From NCBI GenBank assembly GCA_004214185.1, contig SGZG01000005.1:1-55140 (forward strand): a stretch of DNA of 55,140 nucleotides, written 5' to 3'. The notes under the pieces are model-generated. The model saw nothing but the letters and a program-made list of their open reading frames with translations, was not told the origin of the DNA and did no database searches. This DNA is from Flavobacteriales bacterium (GTDB lineage Bacteria > Bacteroidota > Bacteroidia > Flavobacteriales > Flavobacteriaceae). Position numbers and translations under genes: made by a program. This document shows positions 1 through 8,245 of the stretch, one piece after another. Position 1 is the first letter of the stretch. Each line of letters opens with the position of its first letter.

Positions 1-965
1 GTGGAGGTAGTTGGGGAACTGCAATTGTAAAAATGCTTTGCGAAAATGTTAACTGTGTTAATTGGTACATTAGAAATGAAGAAAACGTTTTGTCGCTTAC
101 TAAAAGTGGGCGAAACTCTAATTACCTAAGATCTGTAAACCTTAATGTAAATAAAATAAAGCCAAGTTCATCAATTATTGATGTTGTTAAAAACTCTGAT
201 GTTTTAATACTAGCTATTCCTTCTCCATTTGTAGATTTAGAACTACTTAAAATAAAAGATGTTCTTTGCGAAAAAAAAATTTTCTCAGCTCTAAAGGGGG
301 TAATCCCAGAATCTAATCTAATAGTCAGCGAACACCTTAATAAATATTACAAAGTTCCAACTTCCAATATTGGAATTATAACGGGACCTTGTCATGCTGA
401 AGAGGTTGCCCTTGAAAAACTTTCTTATCTAACTGTAGCTTCTCAGAACAAAGACATTGGGATAGCTATGACAAAATCTTTGTCTTCAAATTATATAAAT
501 GTAAAATATTCAAAGGATACTATGGGTGTTGAATATGCTGCTATGTTGAAAAACGTTTATGCAATTATGGCTGGAGTATGCCACGGTTTAGGCTATGGAG
601 ATAATTTTCAAAGCGTATTAATAAGCAGTTGTGTAAGAGAAATGAAAAAATTTGTTTTAAAAATTTATAAAACAACAAGAGATATAAATGATTCTGAATA
701 TTTAGGTGACTTACTTGTTACATGTTATTCATCATTTAGTAGAAACCGAACATTGGGCAATATGATTGGAAAAGGCTACAGTTTAAGATCTGCAATTTCT
801 GAAATGTCAATGATTGCTGAAGGATACTACGCCACTAAAAATGCATTTGAACTAATTTCTGATAAAAAAGAGGATTTTAAAATAATTCATTCAGCATATA
901 AAATTCTTTACGAAAAGAAAACACCAAAAACAATTATAAAGGAGTTAAGTATTAATTTAGATTGA
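1..965 (+). CDS. gpsA: Glycerol-3-phosphate dehydrogenase [NAD(P)+], 5'-truncated by window edge
   Basis: Makes sn-glycerol-3-phosphate from dihydroxyacetone phosphate for phospholipid synthesis; cytosolic. The reading frame is open from the first base and encodes GGSWGTA, the glycine-rich nucleotide-binding loop that normally lies a few residues from the GpsA N-terminus, so the true start is just left of the window and the ATG at 33 is internal. Counting from that [12 protein letters not shown] (118-126) matches the family GPxxAxE segment, Lys173 in MLKNVYAI is the expected catalytic lysine, and the stretch around [12 protein letters not shown] matches the conserved substrate-binding region. 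About 320 residues are present, close to full length. The 3' end overlaps pheS by 9 bases, tail to tail. Confidence 0.93.
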   Translation, partial: GGSWGTAIVKMLCENVNCVNWYIRNEENVLSLTKSGRNSNYLRSVNLNVNKIKPSSSIIDVVKNSDVLILAIPSPFVDLELLKIKDVLCEKKIFSALKGVIPESNLIVSEHLNKYYKVPTSNIGIITGPCHAEEVALEKLSYLTVASQNKDIGIAMTKSLSSNYINVKYSKDTMGVEYAAMLKNVYAIMAGVCHGLGYGDNFQSVLISSCVREMKKFVLKIYKTTRDINDSEYLGDLLVTCYSSFSRNRTLGNMIGKGYSLRSAISEMSMIAEGYYATKNAFELISDKKEDFKIIHSAYKILYEKKTPKTIIKELSINLD

Positions 966-1976
966 ATCTTTGAATTGGCTATTAAATCTGATATCATTTT
1001 CATAAAGAATTCTAATATCTTCAATTTGATAAAGAAGCATTGCAATACGTTCAATTCCCATACCAAAGGCAAAACCAGAGAATTTGTTTGAATCTATTTT
1101 ACAGTTTTCTAAAACGTTAGGGTCTACCATTCCACATCCCATTATCTCAAGCCATCCAGTTCCTTTTGTTATTCTATAGTCAGTTTCTGAATTTAATCCC
1201 CAATAAATATCAACTTCTGCACTTGGTTCGGTAAATGGAAAATAAGAGGGTCTAAGTCTAATTTTAGATTTCCCAAACAGCTCTTTAGTAAAGAAAAGTA
1301 ATGTTTGTTTTAAGTCAGCAAACGAAACATTTTCGTCAATATATAAACCCTCAATCTGATGAAAAAAACAGTGAGATCTTGCAGAAATATCTTCGTTTCT
1401 GTAAACCCTTCCGGGTGATATAGTTCTGATAGGAGGCTCATTATTTTCCATATGACGAATCTGGACCGAGGATGTGTGAGTTCTTAAAAGGAGATCTGGA
1501 TCTTTTTTTATGAAAAAAGTATCTTGCATGTCCCTTGCTGGATGATGAGGTGGGAGATTGAGAGCTGTAAAATTATGCCAATCATCTTCAATTTCTGGAC
1601 CTTCCGAAATATTGAATCCTATTTTATAAAAAATATCAATAATTTTATCTCTTATAATAGATATTGGATGGCGTGATCCGAGCTCAATAATTGAAGCTGG
1701 CCTAGTTAAATCAACATCATCTGACTGTCCCTCACTAATTTTTGAAACTGTCTTTTTTAGTAGTTCAATTTTTTCTAATGTCGATGATTTTAATTTGTTT
1801 ATTGCAAGTCCGTATTCTTTTTTCTGTGAATTATCTACATTCTTAAATTCAGAGAAATATCTTGATATGTGCCCTTTCTTTCCAAGAAACTCAATACGAA
1901 ACTTTTCAATTTCTTCGCTACTATTACTTGAAAAATTTAAAACCTCTTTAATTTTTCCTTCAATCTCTTCGATCAT
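957..1976 (-). CDS. pheS: Phenylalanyl-tRNA synthetase alpha subunit
   Basis: Catalytic subunit of the alpha2beta2 enzyme that charges tRNA-Phe with phenylalanine. The 339 residues match the family length. An N-terminal helical region (1-85) that would contact tRNA precedes a class II core: [11 protein letters not shown] (164-174), [14 protein letters not shown] (from 188, motif 2), [12 protein letters not shown] (246-257) and [14 protein letters not shown] (301-314, motif 3). The ATG at 1974-1976 gives the usual N-terminus. pheT is not adjacent; the two subunits are commonly unlinked in Bacteroidota. The gene ends inside the last codons of gpsA. Confidence 0.96.
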   Translation of the reverse strand: MIEEIEGKIKEVLNFSSNSSEEIEKFRIEFLGKKGHISRYFSEFKNVDNSQKKEYGLAINKLKSSTLEKIELLKKTVSKISEGQSDDVDLTRPASIIELGSRHPISIIRDKIIDIFYKIGFNISEGPEIEDDWHNFTALNLPPHHPARDMQDTFFIKKDPDLLLRTHTSSVQIRHMENNEPPIRTISPGRVYRNEDISARSHCFFHQIEGLYIDENVSFADLKQTLLFFTKELFGKSKIRLRPSYFPFTEPSAEVDIYWGLNSETDYRITKGTGWLEIMGCGMVDPNVLENCKIDSNKFSGFAFGMGIERIAMLLYQIEDIRILYENDIRFNSQFKDSI

Positions 1977-2015
1977 AAACTAATAAAATAGTGTCTCAAA
2001 AATACTCAATTTGAT

Positions 2016-2372
2016 TTATTCAATCAGCTGTTTTTCTATAAAATAATTAATTATTGCTTCTTTCATTAAAATAGTTTGTTCACCAGACTTTAAGTTTGGA
2101 AGCTTAGCAATTGATTTATAATGAGGCCAACCCTGATTATCAACATAATCAAATCTGTAATAGCCAAGAGGTTCTAATAATTTACATATTGCTATATGCA
2201 TAAGATCAATTTTTTGATCCTTGCTAAATTTCAAAGTTGGTTTCCCTAATTCTTGAACTCCAATTAAAAAAATAATTCCTTCAATATCCAAGATTTGACC
2301 ATCGTTAAACTTTTTGGATAAAAGATCAACAATCAAATTCCACTTTTCTTTTAAATCATATTCTTTCTTCAT
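2016..2372 (-). CDS. Conserved hypothetical protein (Bacteroidota-type, about 118 aa)
   Basis: I recognise this from memory as a small protein conserved across Bacteroidota with no assigned function. It has no signal peptide or membrane segment and looks like a soluble, mainly helical protein. Visible features are a central segment reading LIGVQELGKPTLKFSKDQK, then a region rich in Trp, Tyr and His (GYYRFDYVDNQGWPHYK), and a helical C-terminus. The frame is open 10 codons further upstream, but the ATG at 2370-2372 (MKKEYDLKEKW) gives the N-terminus I expect for the family and leaves 31 bases to the divergent cvpA-family gene. It lies 39 bases from pheS on the same strand and may be cotranscribed with it. 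Confidence 0.7.
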   Translation of the reverse strand: MKKEYDLKEKWNLIVDLLSKKFNDGQILDIEGIIFLIGVQELGKPTLKFSKDQKIDLMHIAICKLLEPLGYYRFDYVDNQGWPHYKSIAKLPNLKSGEQTILMKEAIINYFIEKQLIE

Positions 2373-2403
2373 AAGCTCAAATTTACAATATGATGAAAAC
2401 AAT

Positions 2404-2949
2404 ATGTCTATATTTGCAAATAAAATCTTGAACTATATTGATATTTTTATTGTTTGTTTAATCTTTCTAGGATTTTACAGAGGCTATTCGAAAGGATTTA
2501 TAATAGAGTTAAGCTCTTTGCTGGCTATTGTTTTAGGTGTTTATGGTTCTCTCAAGTTCTCAGATTTAACATTAAATTTTATTACTATTTATTTCTCTGA
2601 AAAACTAGAAACAATTGATAGTAATTATTTAAAAATATTTTCTTTTGCTTTCACTTTTATTGTTATCATAGTATCTATTTCTTTTTTAGCTAAACTTTTG
2701 ACAAAAATTGTAAAAATTTTATTTCTTGGGTTTATTAACAAGATTTTTGGAGGAATTCTTGGAGGACTAAAATATGTCTTAATAATTGTATTTTGCGCAT
2801 CATTTTTTGAGAGCTTAAATTCAGAATTTTCATTAGTTAATGAAAAACATCTAAAAGAACTTGTTTTTTATTCTCACAGTTTAGAGATAGGTAACTTTCT
2901 ATTGAAAACTATTGACTTTGAAAATAACCTATTCAATCTTTTTAATTGA
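2404..2949 (+). CDS. CvpA family membrane protein
   Basis: A 181-residue integral membrane protein of the CvpA family (named for colicin V production). Four hydrophobic helices can be seen, at about residues 9-27, 30-50, 75-100 and 112-135. The segment GFYRGYSKGFIIELSSLLA near the N-terminus is characteristic: the family has a conserved G-xxxGF turn after helix 1. The frame extends upstream to 2314, but the ATG at 2404 (MSIFANKILNYID) places the first helix at the N-terminus and avoids overlap with the divergent gene. Its biochemical role is not established. The last 21 bases overlap the convergent batE. Confidence 0.82.
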   Translation: MSIFANKILNYIDIFIVCLIFLGFYRGYSKGFIIELSSLLAIVLGVYGSLKFSDLTLNFITIYFSEKLETIDSNYLKIFSFAFTFIVIIVSISFLAKLLTKIVKILFLGFINKIFGGILGGLKYVLIIVFCASFFESLNSEFSLVNEKHLKELVFYSHSLEIGNFLLKTIDFENNLFNLFN

Positions 2950-3687
2950 ATTGAGCTTCAACCATCCACTAGAACCGTTAGTTAGCTCTACTAAAACCCA
3001 CTCGTCAAGTTCTTCTTTAATCAGAACCTTAGTTCCCTCATGTAAATTAAATTGAACTTCGCTTCTATAGTTTGGTTCAGTTCTAAAGTCGATTTTCTTA
3101 TCAAAAATTATGGCTTCAATATTAGATTTTTGATTTTCATGTTTTGTAAGTCCAGTCAAAATAGAAATAATTGTCATACAAAAAAATATTGACGAAAATG
3201 TGAAATATTTTTTCTTAGATTTTGTATCATTTTTAAAAAAGTATAGTAAAAAAAGAGCTAGAGATGAATAAAGAGAAATTATTCCAATTAAAATCCAATG
3301 ATTAATTGAGAAAAAATTTGAAATAATATTAAAAAAATTTGATAATTGATTTACAGGCAACTCATCAATTTTGTCTATTAACATGTTTTGAGTAAAAGCC
3401 AAATTGTTATGAATGTCTATATCGCTTGAATCAAGCTTCAAAGCTTTTTCATAAAAATAAATACTATTAGCTATATCATTTATTTTATAGTAACAGTTCC
3501 CAAGATTAAAATATAATTCTTTAGAATGTTCCCCATTTTTAATAATTTCTAAGAAGTTTTCTATAGATTCATTGTAATTACCGATATTGTAATTGTTGAT
3601 ACCCTTTTTAAATATTATTTCATTATTTGACTGAGAAAATGTACCTACAGAAAAAAACAAAATAATTAGAATAATATAATTTTTCAT
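2929..3687 (-). CDS. batE: BatE-like TPR and SH3-domain membrane protein
   Basis: Last gene of the Bat operon. The 252-residue protein starts with a signal peptide (MKNYIILIILFFSVGTFSQ). Tetratricopeptide repeats follow over residues 22-105, with the typical pattern ELYFNLGNCYYKINDIANS. There are two membrane helices (about 130-150 and 163-182) and a C-terminal bacterial SH3-type domain (about 190-250) ending in GSSGWLKLNSI. This domain order is that of BatE. TPR and SH3 modules suggest a scaffolding role in the cell envelope, which is inference. It lies 2 bases after batD, and its 3' end overlaps the convergent cvpA-family gene by 21 bases. Confidence 0.85.
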   Translation of the reverse strand: MKNYIILIILFFSVGTFSQSNNEIIFKKGINNYNIGNYNESIENFLEIIKNGEHSKELYFNLGNCYYKINDIANSIYFYEKALKLDSSDIDIHNNLAFTQNMLIDKIDELPVNQLSNFFNIISNFFSINHWILIGIISLYSSLALFLLYFFKNDTKSKKKYFTFSSIFFCMTIISILTGLTKHENQKSNIEAIIFDKKIDFRTEPNYRSEVQFNLHEGTKVLIKEELDEWVLVELTNGSSGWLKLNSIKKIE

Positions 3688-3689
3688 TT

Positions 3690-5462
3690 TTATAATAAAT
3701 TATCAAGTTCGGAAATTACTTTTACTGCATTTTCGTAATCTTTGTTTATAGCTACATTTGACGCAGGAGTATATCTAGCAAATTCACAATTTTCAATTAA
3801 TCTAATGAATAATTTTTGTGTATCATCATCAACGTTCCTATTCTTCAGTAAATCTTGAATTCTTTCTTTACTGTAATCAGATGTTTCTATTGATAGTTTA
3901 GATTTTAAGAAATTATGCATTGCTTTTTCAAGAGATACATAGAACATATCTTTTTTATCTAAATTTTTCTTTGCTTCAAACAGGTACTTTTTTGCTAATT
4001 TGTTTGTGCTAATGGATTTATATTTTTTTAAATCTGAATCTGTAATTTTTTTTGATTTGAAAAATATCACTATCAAAATTATTATAAAAAATGGCAAGAA
4101 AATTATTATGTAGAAATAGGTTGAGTTTATAAAAGAACTAGAATTGATATTGACTAGATTAGGTTTTGTTTTAATAAACTTAAATTGATTTATTAACGGT
4201 AAAATGTTAGATGGTGTTGTGGAATTTTGAGGATCTACTTTCTCAGTCAGCAATGTCGGTCCTTCAAGAACATTAACGATTATTTCTTTAGTTTTTAATG
4301 TCTCATATTTTTTTAATGAAGTATTAAAAAAAGTAAAATCTACAGAACTTATTGGATACTTGCCTTGGAATTGCGGAACTAAGGTGTAGGTATTGGAAAT
4401 ATTTCCATTCATCCCTGCTAAGTTTGTGGAAACATTTTCAGTGTATTCAGGATCATATTTTTCAAGAGAACTTGGGGCTTCAATTGATGGTGGAGAAAAT
4501 AATTTTAAATTCCCTTTACCAGATATTTTAATTGTAGCCTGTAAAGATTCAGAAGCGTTCAAGTCTGTTTTGGTAGTAGTTAGTTCGATATTAAAATCTC
4601 CAACAGCTCCATTAAAACTAGATGGAGCGTTATCAGGAAGTTCACTAACCTGAATAACTCTTCTTCCAGCAGTGATTTTTTTTGAAACTTGATTATATAT
4701 TCTGTTGCCAAAGAAGTCTCTTCTATTTGTAGGAACATCAACTGAAACATCGAGTGAAAGAGGAAGTATTTCTAATCTTCCTGTTTTTTGAGGATATAAA
4801 ACAGTTTTTTTCCAAATCACATAATTATAGCTCTCACCATTGTATGAACCCCTCTCGATTTGTAACCTTGGAATTTTGATATTTTGTGACCAGAAATTTT
4901 CAAATTCAGGTGTTTCTATTTCTCCAACATTTGTAACATTAATTTGAGGAGAATAATATAATTTATAAACAATAGAAATTCCCTCATTTAAAAAAGGTTT
5001 TGGGTTAGATACTTCTGCAACTAAATGCAAGTTTTCGTTTACAATATAGTTTGGATCATTTGGATCTTTACTAATCTCAACTGATTCACTAACATTAACT
5101 TCAACAGGTAGTGTCTTAAAAATCTTTCCATTAATTTCGATTGTAGCTTGGCCAACAGTTATTAAACCTTTTTCAAGTGGGCTTAAAAAATAAGAATAGG
5201 TTTTTGAGAAAGTTCTTTTGCCATTTACAAACATGTTGCTTACTGATTGGTTTGGGCCACCAACAACCCTAAACCCCTCAAAACTGGGAGGATTAAAATT
5301 ATCTCCATCTTTATTCATTTTAAAGTCAACCCTTAGATTTTCATTTAAACCCAAGGTTTTCTTGCTGACAAGCGCTTCAAAATTTACAGATTCTTCCTGT
5401 GAAGTCAACCTTGTGATTGTCAGTAATGATATTAATACAATAAAAAAAATTCTTGATTTCAT
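3690..5462 (-). CDS. batD: BatD, envelope protein of the aerotolerance operon
   Basis: A 590-residue BatD (oxygen tolerance) family protein. A signal peptide (1-21) leads to a long beta-rich periplasmic region containing family signatures such as SVSNMFVNGKRTFSKTYSY (about residues 72-90) and YNYVIWKKTVLYPQKTG (about 208-224). One membrane helix follows (about 447-469) and then a cytoplasmic helical domain of about 120 residues. It is separated from batC by 5 bases and from batE by 2, so it is clearly part of the operon. Bat proteins were first linked to aerotolerance in Bacteroides; the biochemical activity of BatD is unknown. Confidence 0.9.
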   Translation of the reverse strand: MKSRIFFIVLISLLTITRLTSQEESVNFEALVSKKTLGLNENLRVDFKMNKDGDNFNPPSFEGFRVVGGPNQSVSNMFVNGKRTFSKTYSYFLSPLEKGLITVGQATIEINGKIFKTLPVEVNVSESVEISKDPNDPNYIVNENLHLVAEVSNPKPFLNEGISIVYKLYYSPQINVTNVGEIETPEFENFWSQNIKIPRLQIERGSYNGESYNYVIWKKTVLYPQKTGRLEILPLSLDVSVDVPTNRRDFFGNRIYNQVSKKITAGRRVIQVSELPDNAPSSFNGAVGDFNIELTTTKTDLNASESLQATIKISGKGNLKLFSPPSIEAPSSLEKYDPEYTENVSTNLAGMNGNISNTYTLVPQFQGKYPISSVDFTFFNTSLKKYETLKTKEIIVNVLEGPTLLTEKVDPQNSTTPSNILPLINQFKFIKTKPNLVNINSSSFINSTYFYIIIFLPFFIIILIVIFFKSKKITDSDLKKYKSISTNKLAKKYLFEAKKNLDKKDMFYVSLEKAMHNFLKSKLSIETSDYSKERIQDLLKNRNVDDDTQKLFIRLIENCEFARYTPASNVAINKDYENAVKVISELDNLL

Positions 5463-5467
5463 TTAAA

Positions 5468-6214
5468 TTACCAATCTTTTTTGTTCTTTACAGGTTTACC
5501 TTTCATTTTATTTTTATTCACCTTTTTAAGGACATTTTTTTCTTCATTATCCATCGCTTTAAGTAAATTTTCAAGTTGGTTAGGTGATATTTTATTTTGT
5601 CTTGGCTTTTTATTTTTATCACTGTTGTCAGTATCATTATTTCTATTGTTTTTCTGTTTATCTTTTTCTTTTTCCTTCTGATCTTCTTTGTCTTCCCCCT
5701 TTTTATTTTCTTTATTATCTTTTTTATCCTTATCGTTTTTATTATCCTTATCGTCCTTTTTGTTATTATCCTGATTTTTTAACAGCTCTTTAGCCAATAC
5801 ATAATTATACCTAGTTTCATCGTCTTCAGGGTTATTTAATAGTGCATTTTTAAAAGAATCCATAGCGTTTTGATAATCCTCGCTTTGCATGTATAGATTC
5901 CCTAAATTATGATAAGATTTATGAAGTGTTGATTTGTCGTTAGAGTTTTTAATAGATAAACGGTATTGATTCAAAGCTTCTTCGTTTAATTTATTGGAGT
6001 AAAACGAATTTCCCAAATTATATTTTGCAGCGAAATTCATTGAGTCTTTTGAAATAGATTTTCTATACAAAGCCTCAGCTTCAATTAAATTATCCTCAAC
6101 ATACTCAATATTTCCGTCTAATGTTAAATTATTAGATTCCTTATTAATTTTAGTTTGTTGCGCACTTAAGCTAACAACACATGAAAGCAAAACTATAAGA
6201 TTAACTTTTTTCAT
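5468..6214 (-). CDS. batC: BatC, TPR protein with a highly charged tail
   Basis: A 248-residue secreted or membrane-tethered TPR protein. A signal peptide (MKKVNLIVLLSCVVSLSAQ) is followed by three or so tetratricopeptide repeats (about residues 40-140; for example YNLGNSFYSNKLNEEALNQY and YHNLGNLYMQSEDYQNAM). Then comes a tail of about 65 residues made almost only of Lys, Asp, Asn and Glu (about 150-210). The C-terminus, QLENLLKAMDNEEKNVLKK, is a short conserved block seen in BatC proteins. The start codon lies 14 bases inside batB. TPRs suggest protein binding within the Bat complex (inference). Confidence 0.87.
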   Translation of the reverse strand: MKKVNLIVLLSCVVSLSAQQTKINKESNNLTLDGNIEYVEDNLIEAEALYRKSISKDSMNFAAKYNLGNSFYSNKLNEEALNQYRLSIKNSNDKSTLHKSYHNLGNLYMQSEDYQNAMDSFKNALLNNPEDDETRYNYVLAKELLKNQDNNKKDDKDNKNDKDKKDNKENKKGEDKEDQKEKEKDKQKNNRNNDTDNSDKNKKPRQNKISPNQLENLLKAMDNEEKNVLKKVNKNKMKGKPVKNKKDW

Positions 6215-7238
6215 TAAATAAATTTAATTTTTTTACCCAATATGTCTTTTTTTCAAAAATGAATAATTCCAAACATAAAAAAAGAATAGCAAAACCTATA
6301 AACCATTGAAATTGATCTTTGTAAGCTACATATTGTTTAGATTCAAATTCTTTTTTGTCCATTTCTTTTAATCTTTCAAAAATAGATTCTACAACAATTT
6401 CAGTGTTTGACCCATCTACATAAATCCCATTTGACGAACTGGAGATTGAGCTCAAAAGATCTTTGTTAAGCTTAGTTATTACGACGTCTCGATTTTCATC
6501 TTTTTTATAAGATTTTACAATATTTTTTTCTTTAATTGGAATTGGCGAACCCTTTTGAGATCCTAAACCTACAGTTATGATTGTAATTCCAGATTGTTGT
6601 GCTAATTGAATGATATTTTGATTTTCAATCTCATGATCTTCCCCATCTGAAAGAATACATAAAACTTTGTTGGTTTGATCCTCATTATCAAAGAACTTTT
6701 TAGCTAAATTTATGGACTCTGCTATTGCAGTGCCTTGTGAAGATAACATTTCAGTATTTAAGCTTTGTAAAAAAGTTTTTGCAGTTGAATAATCATCAGT
6801 TATAGGTAAAATTGGCAATGCGGATGCGGCATAAGCTATTATTCCAACTCTGTCATTGTTTAGAGTATTTATCAGCTCAGAGACAATCCTTTTAGCTTTT
6901 TCTAATCTATTTGGAGCAATATCTTCAGCTAACATACTTTTAGAAACGTCGAGAGCAAAAACAATATCGACACCCTCTCTTTTAACAGTTTTTAGTTCTG
7001 TTCCAACTTTAGGATTAACCAATGCAATGGTTGAAAAAAGTAAAAAGAGAATAAGAAAAAACAATTTAATTTTTGGTTTAAAAGTGGATCTATCAGGGCT
7101 TAAGACTTTTAGTAAATTTTCTGAAATATATTTTTTTTGGATATTTTTTTTCCATGAACTCAATAGTATAAAACCTACTATCATAAAAGGTATTATGAAA
7201 AGTATATAAAAATAAAATGTTTCTTCAAGTTGATACAT
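6201..7238 (-). CDS. batB: BatB, von Willebrand factor A domain membrane protein
   Basis: A 345-residue protein with membrane helices at about residues 8-27, 58-76 and at the C-terminus (about 312-330). A vWA domain (about 90-290) lies between them. The metal-ion-dependent adhesion site is intact: D97-V-S-K-S101, followed by the SSQGTAIAES loop and SDGEDHE. The block SMLAEDIAPNRLEKAK is typical of BatA/BatB. It overlaps batA by one base (TAATG) and batC by 14, implying translational coupling. It presumably pairs with BatA in a membrane complex; this is family-level inference. Confidence 0.92.
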   Translation of the reverse strand: MYQLEETFYFYILFIIPFMIVGFILLSSWKKNIQKKYISENLLKVLSPDRSTFKPKIKLFFLILFLLFSTIALVNPKVGTELKTVKREGVDIVFALDVSKSMLAEDIAPNRLEKAKRIVSELINTLNNDRVGIIAYAASALPILPITDDYSTAKTFLQSLNTEMLSSQGTAIAESINLAKKFFDNEDQTNKVLCILSDGEDHEIENQNIIQLAQQSGITIITVGLGSQKGSPIPIKEKNIVKSYKKDENRDVVITKLNKDLLSSISSSSNGIYVDGSNTEIVVESIFERLKEMDKKEFESKQYVAYKDQFQWFIGFAILFLCLELFIFEKKTYWVKKLNLFNEKS

Positions 7239-8245
7239 TAAATAAAACTTTTAAATATTGTTGTCCTAAGAATCCATTCTAAAAGAATTAATGAAATTGA
7301 AATAAGAACAAATATTCTGTAAACCTCTTCTGCATTAGTATACTTAAATTCTTGAATCTCTGTCTTCTCTAATTTGTTTATTTCGTCGTAAATATCTTTC
7401 AATTTTTTATTGTCAGTAGCCCTAAAATATAATCCACCTGTAGTCTCTGCAATAGTCTTTAAAAGTTTTTCATCAATCTCTACTTTAGTTAGACCGTATC
7501 TAAATGATCCATCTGTGTTTAAGCCAATTGGAGCTAATGCGTTTCCATTGCTACCAAGCCCTATGGTATAAGTTTTTATCCCAAATGACAAAGCTAAATT
7601 TGCAGATGTATTAGGGTCTATAAAACCAGAATTATTAACACCATCCGTTAGTAATATAATAACTTTACTTTTCGCTTTACTTTCTTTCAATCTGTTAACA
7701 GATGTAGCCAATCCCATTCCAATAGCTGTACCATCCTCAATGATGCCATCAAAAACAATTTCATTTAATGAATTTACAATAATAGATTTATCTGATGTAA
7801 CCGGGGTTTTCGTATAACTTTCACCGGCATAAACGACTAGCCCAATCCTATCGTTCACTCTTTCATTAATAAACTCTTTAGCAACTGATTTTAAAGCTTC
7901 TAACCTATTGGGTTTTAAATCCTGAGCTAACATACTTGATGATACATCGACGGCCATAACAATATCTATACCTCTACTTTTTTTTGTTTGGACTGAAACA
8001 TCTAAAATTTGAGGTCTTGCTAAAGCTATTATCAAAAAGGTTATTGCCAAATATCTAAGTGCAATCAAAAAAGGATAAACTTTTGATTTAAAAGAAGGTT
8101 GATTTAAAAATTTTAAAGAAGAGACTTTAAAATTAGAATTTTTTAATTTTTTAAAACTAAAATCAAACCCAATGACAATTAGTAACATTATAAAAAACCA
8201 CAAAAATTCAGGATTTAAAAAAGTTATGTCATTTGTCATTTTCAT
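7238..8245 (-). CDS. batA: BatA, von Willebrand factor A domain membrane protein
   Basis: A 335-residue paralogue of BatB with the same plan: membrane helices at about residues 14-30, 58-77 and 309-328, and a vWA domain at about 92-290. The MIDAS is complete (D100-V-S-S-S104, the EDGTAIGMG loop and LLTDGVNN), so divalent-metal-dependent ligand binding is expected. ATG at 8243-8245 overlaps the upstream gene by 4 bases, and the stop codon overlaps the batB start by one. BatA was first described in the Bacteroides aerotolerance operon. It is usually encoded with MoxR and DUF58 proteins, as here. Confidence 0.93.
   Translation of the reverse strand: MKMTNDITFLNPEFLWFFIMLLIVIGFDFSFKKLKNSNFKVSSLKFLNQPSFKSKVYPFLIALRYLAITFLIIALARPQILDVSVQTKKSRGIDIVMAVDVSSSMLAQDLKPNRLEALKSVAKEFINERVNDRIGLVVYAGESYTKTPVTSDKSIIVNSLNEIVFDGIIEDGTAIGMGLATSVNRLKESKAKSKVIILLTDGVNNSGFIDPNTSANLALSFGIKTYTIGLGSNGNALAPIGLNTDGSFRYGLTKVEIDEKLLKTIAETTGGLYFRATDNKKLKDIYDEINKLEKTEIQEFKYTNAEEVYRIFVLISISLILLEWILRTTIFKSFI

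Noticed and set aside
5640-5770. Apparent short tandem repeats in the batC tail region.
   Set aside because: The pattern comes from AT-rich Lys/Asp/Asn codons; unit length is irregular, so it is low complexity within a coding region and not a repeat array or CRISPR.
5481-5793. Several overlapping plus-strand frames rich in Phe, Leu and Ile, looking like membrane peptides.
   Set aside because: They are the antisense of the Lys/Asp/Asn-rich tail of BatC; low-complexity AAA/GAT codons read backwards give hydrophobic text. No leader or conserved motif.
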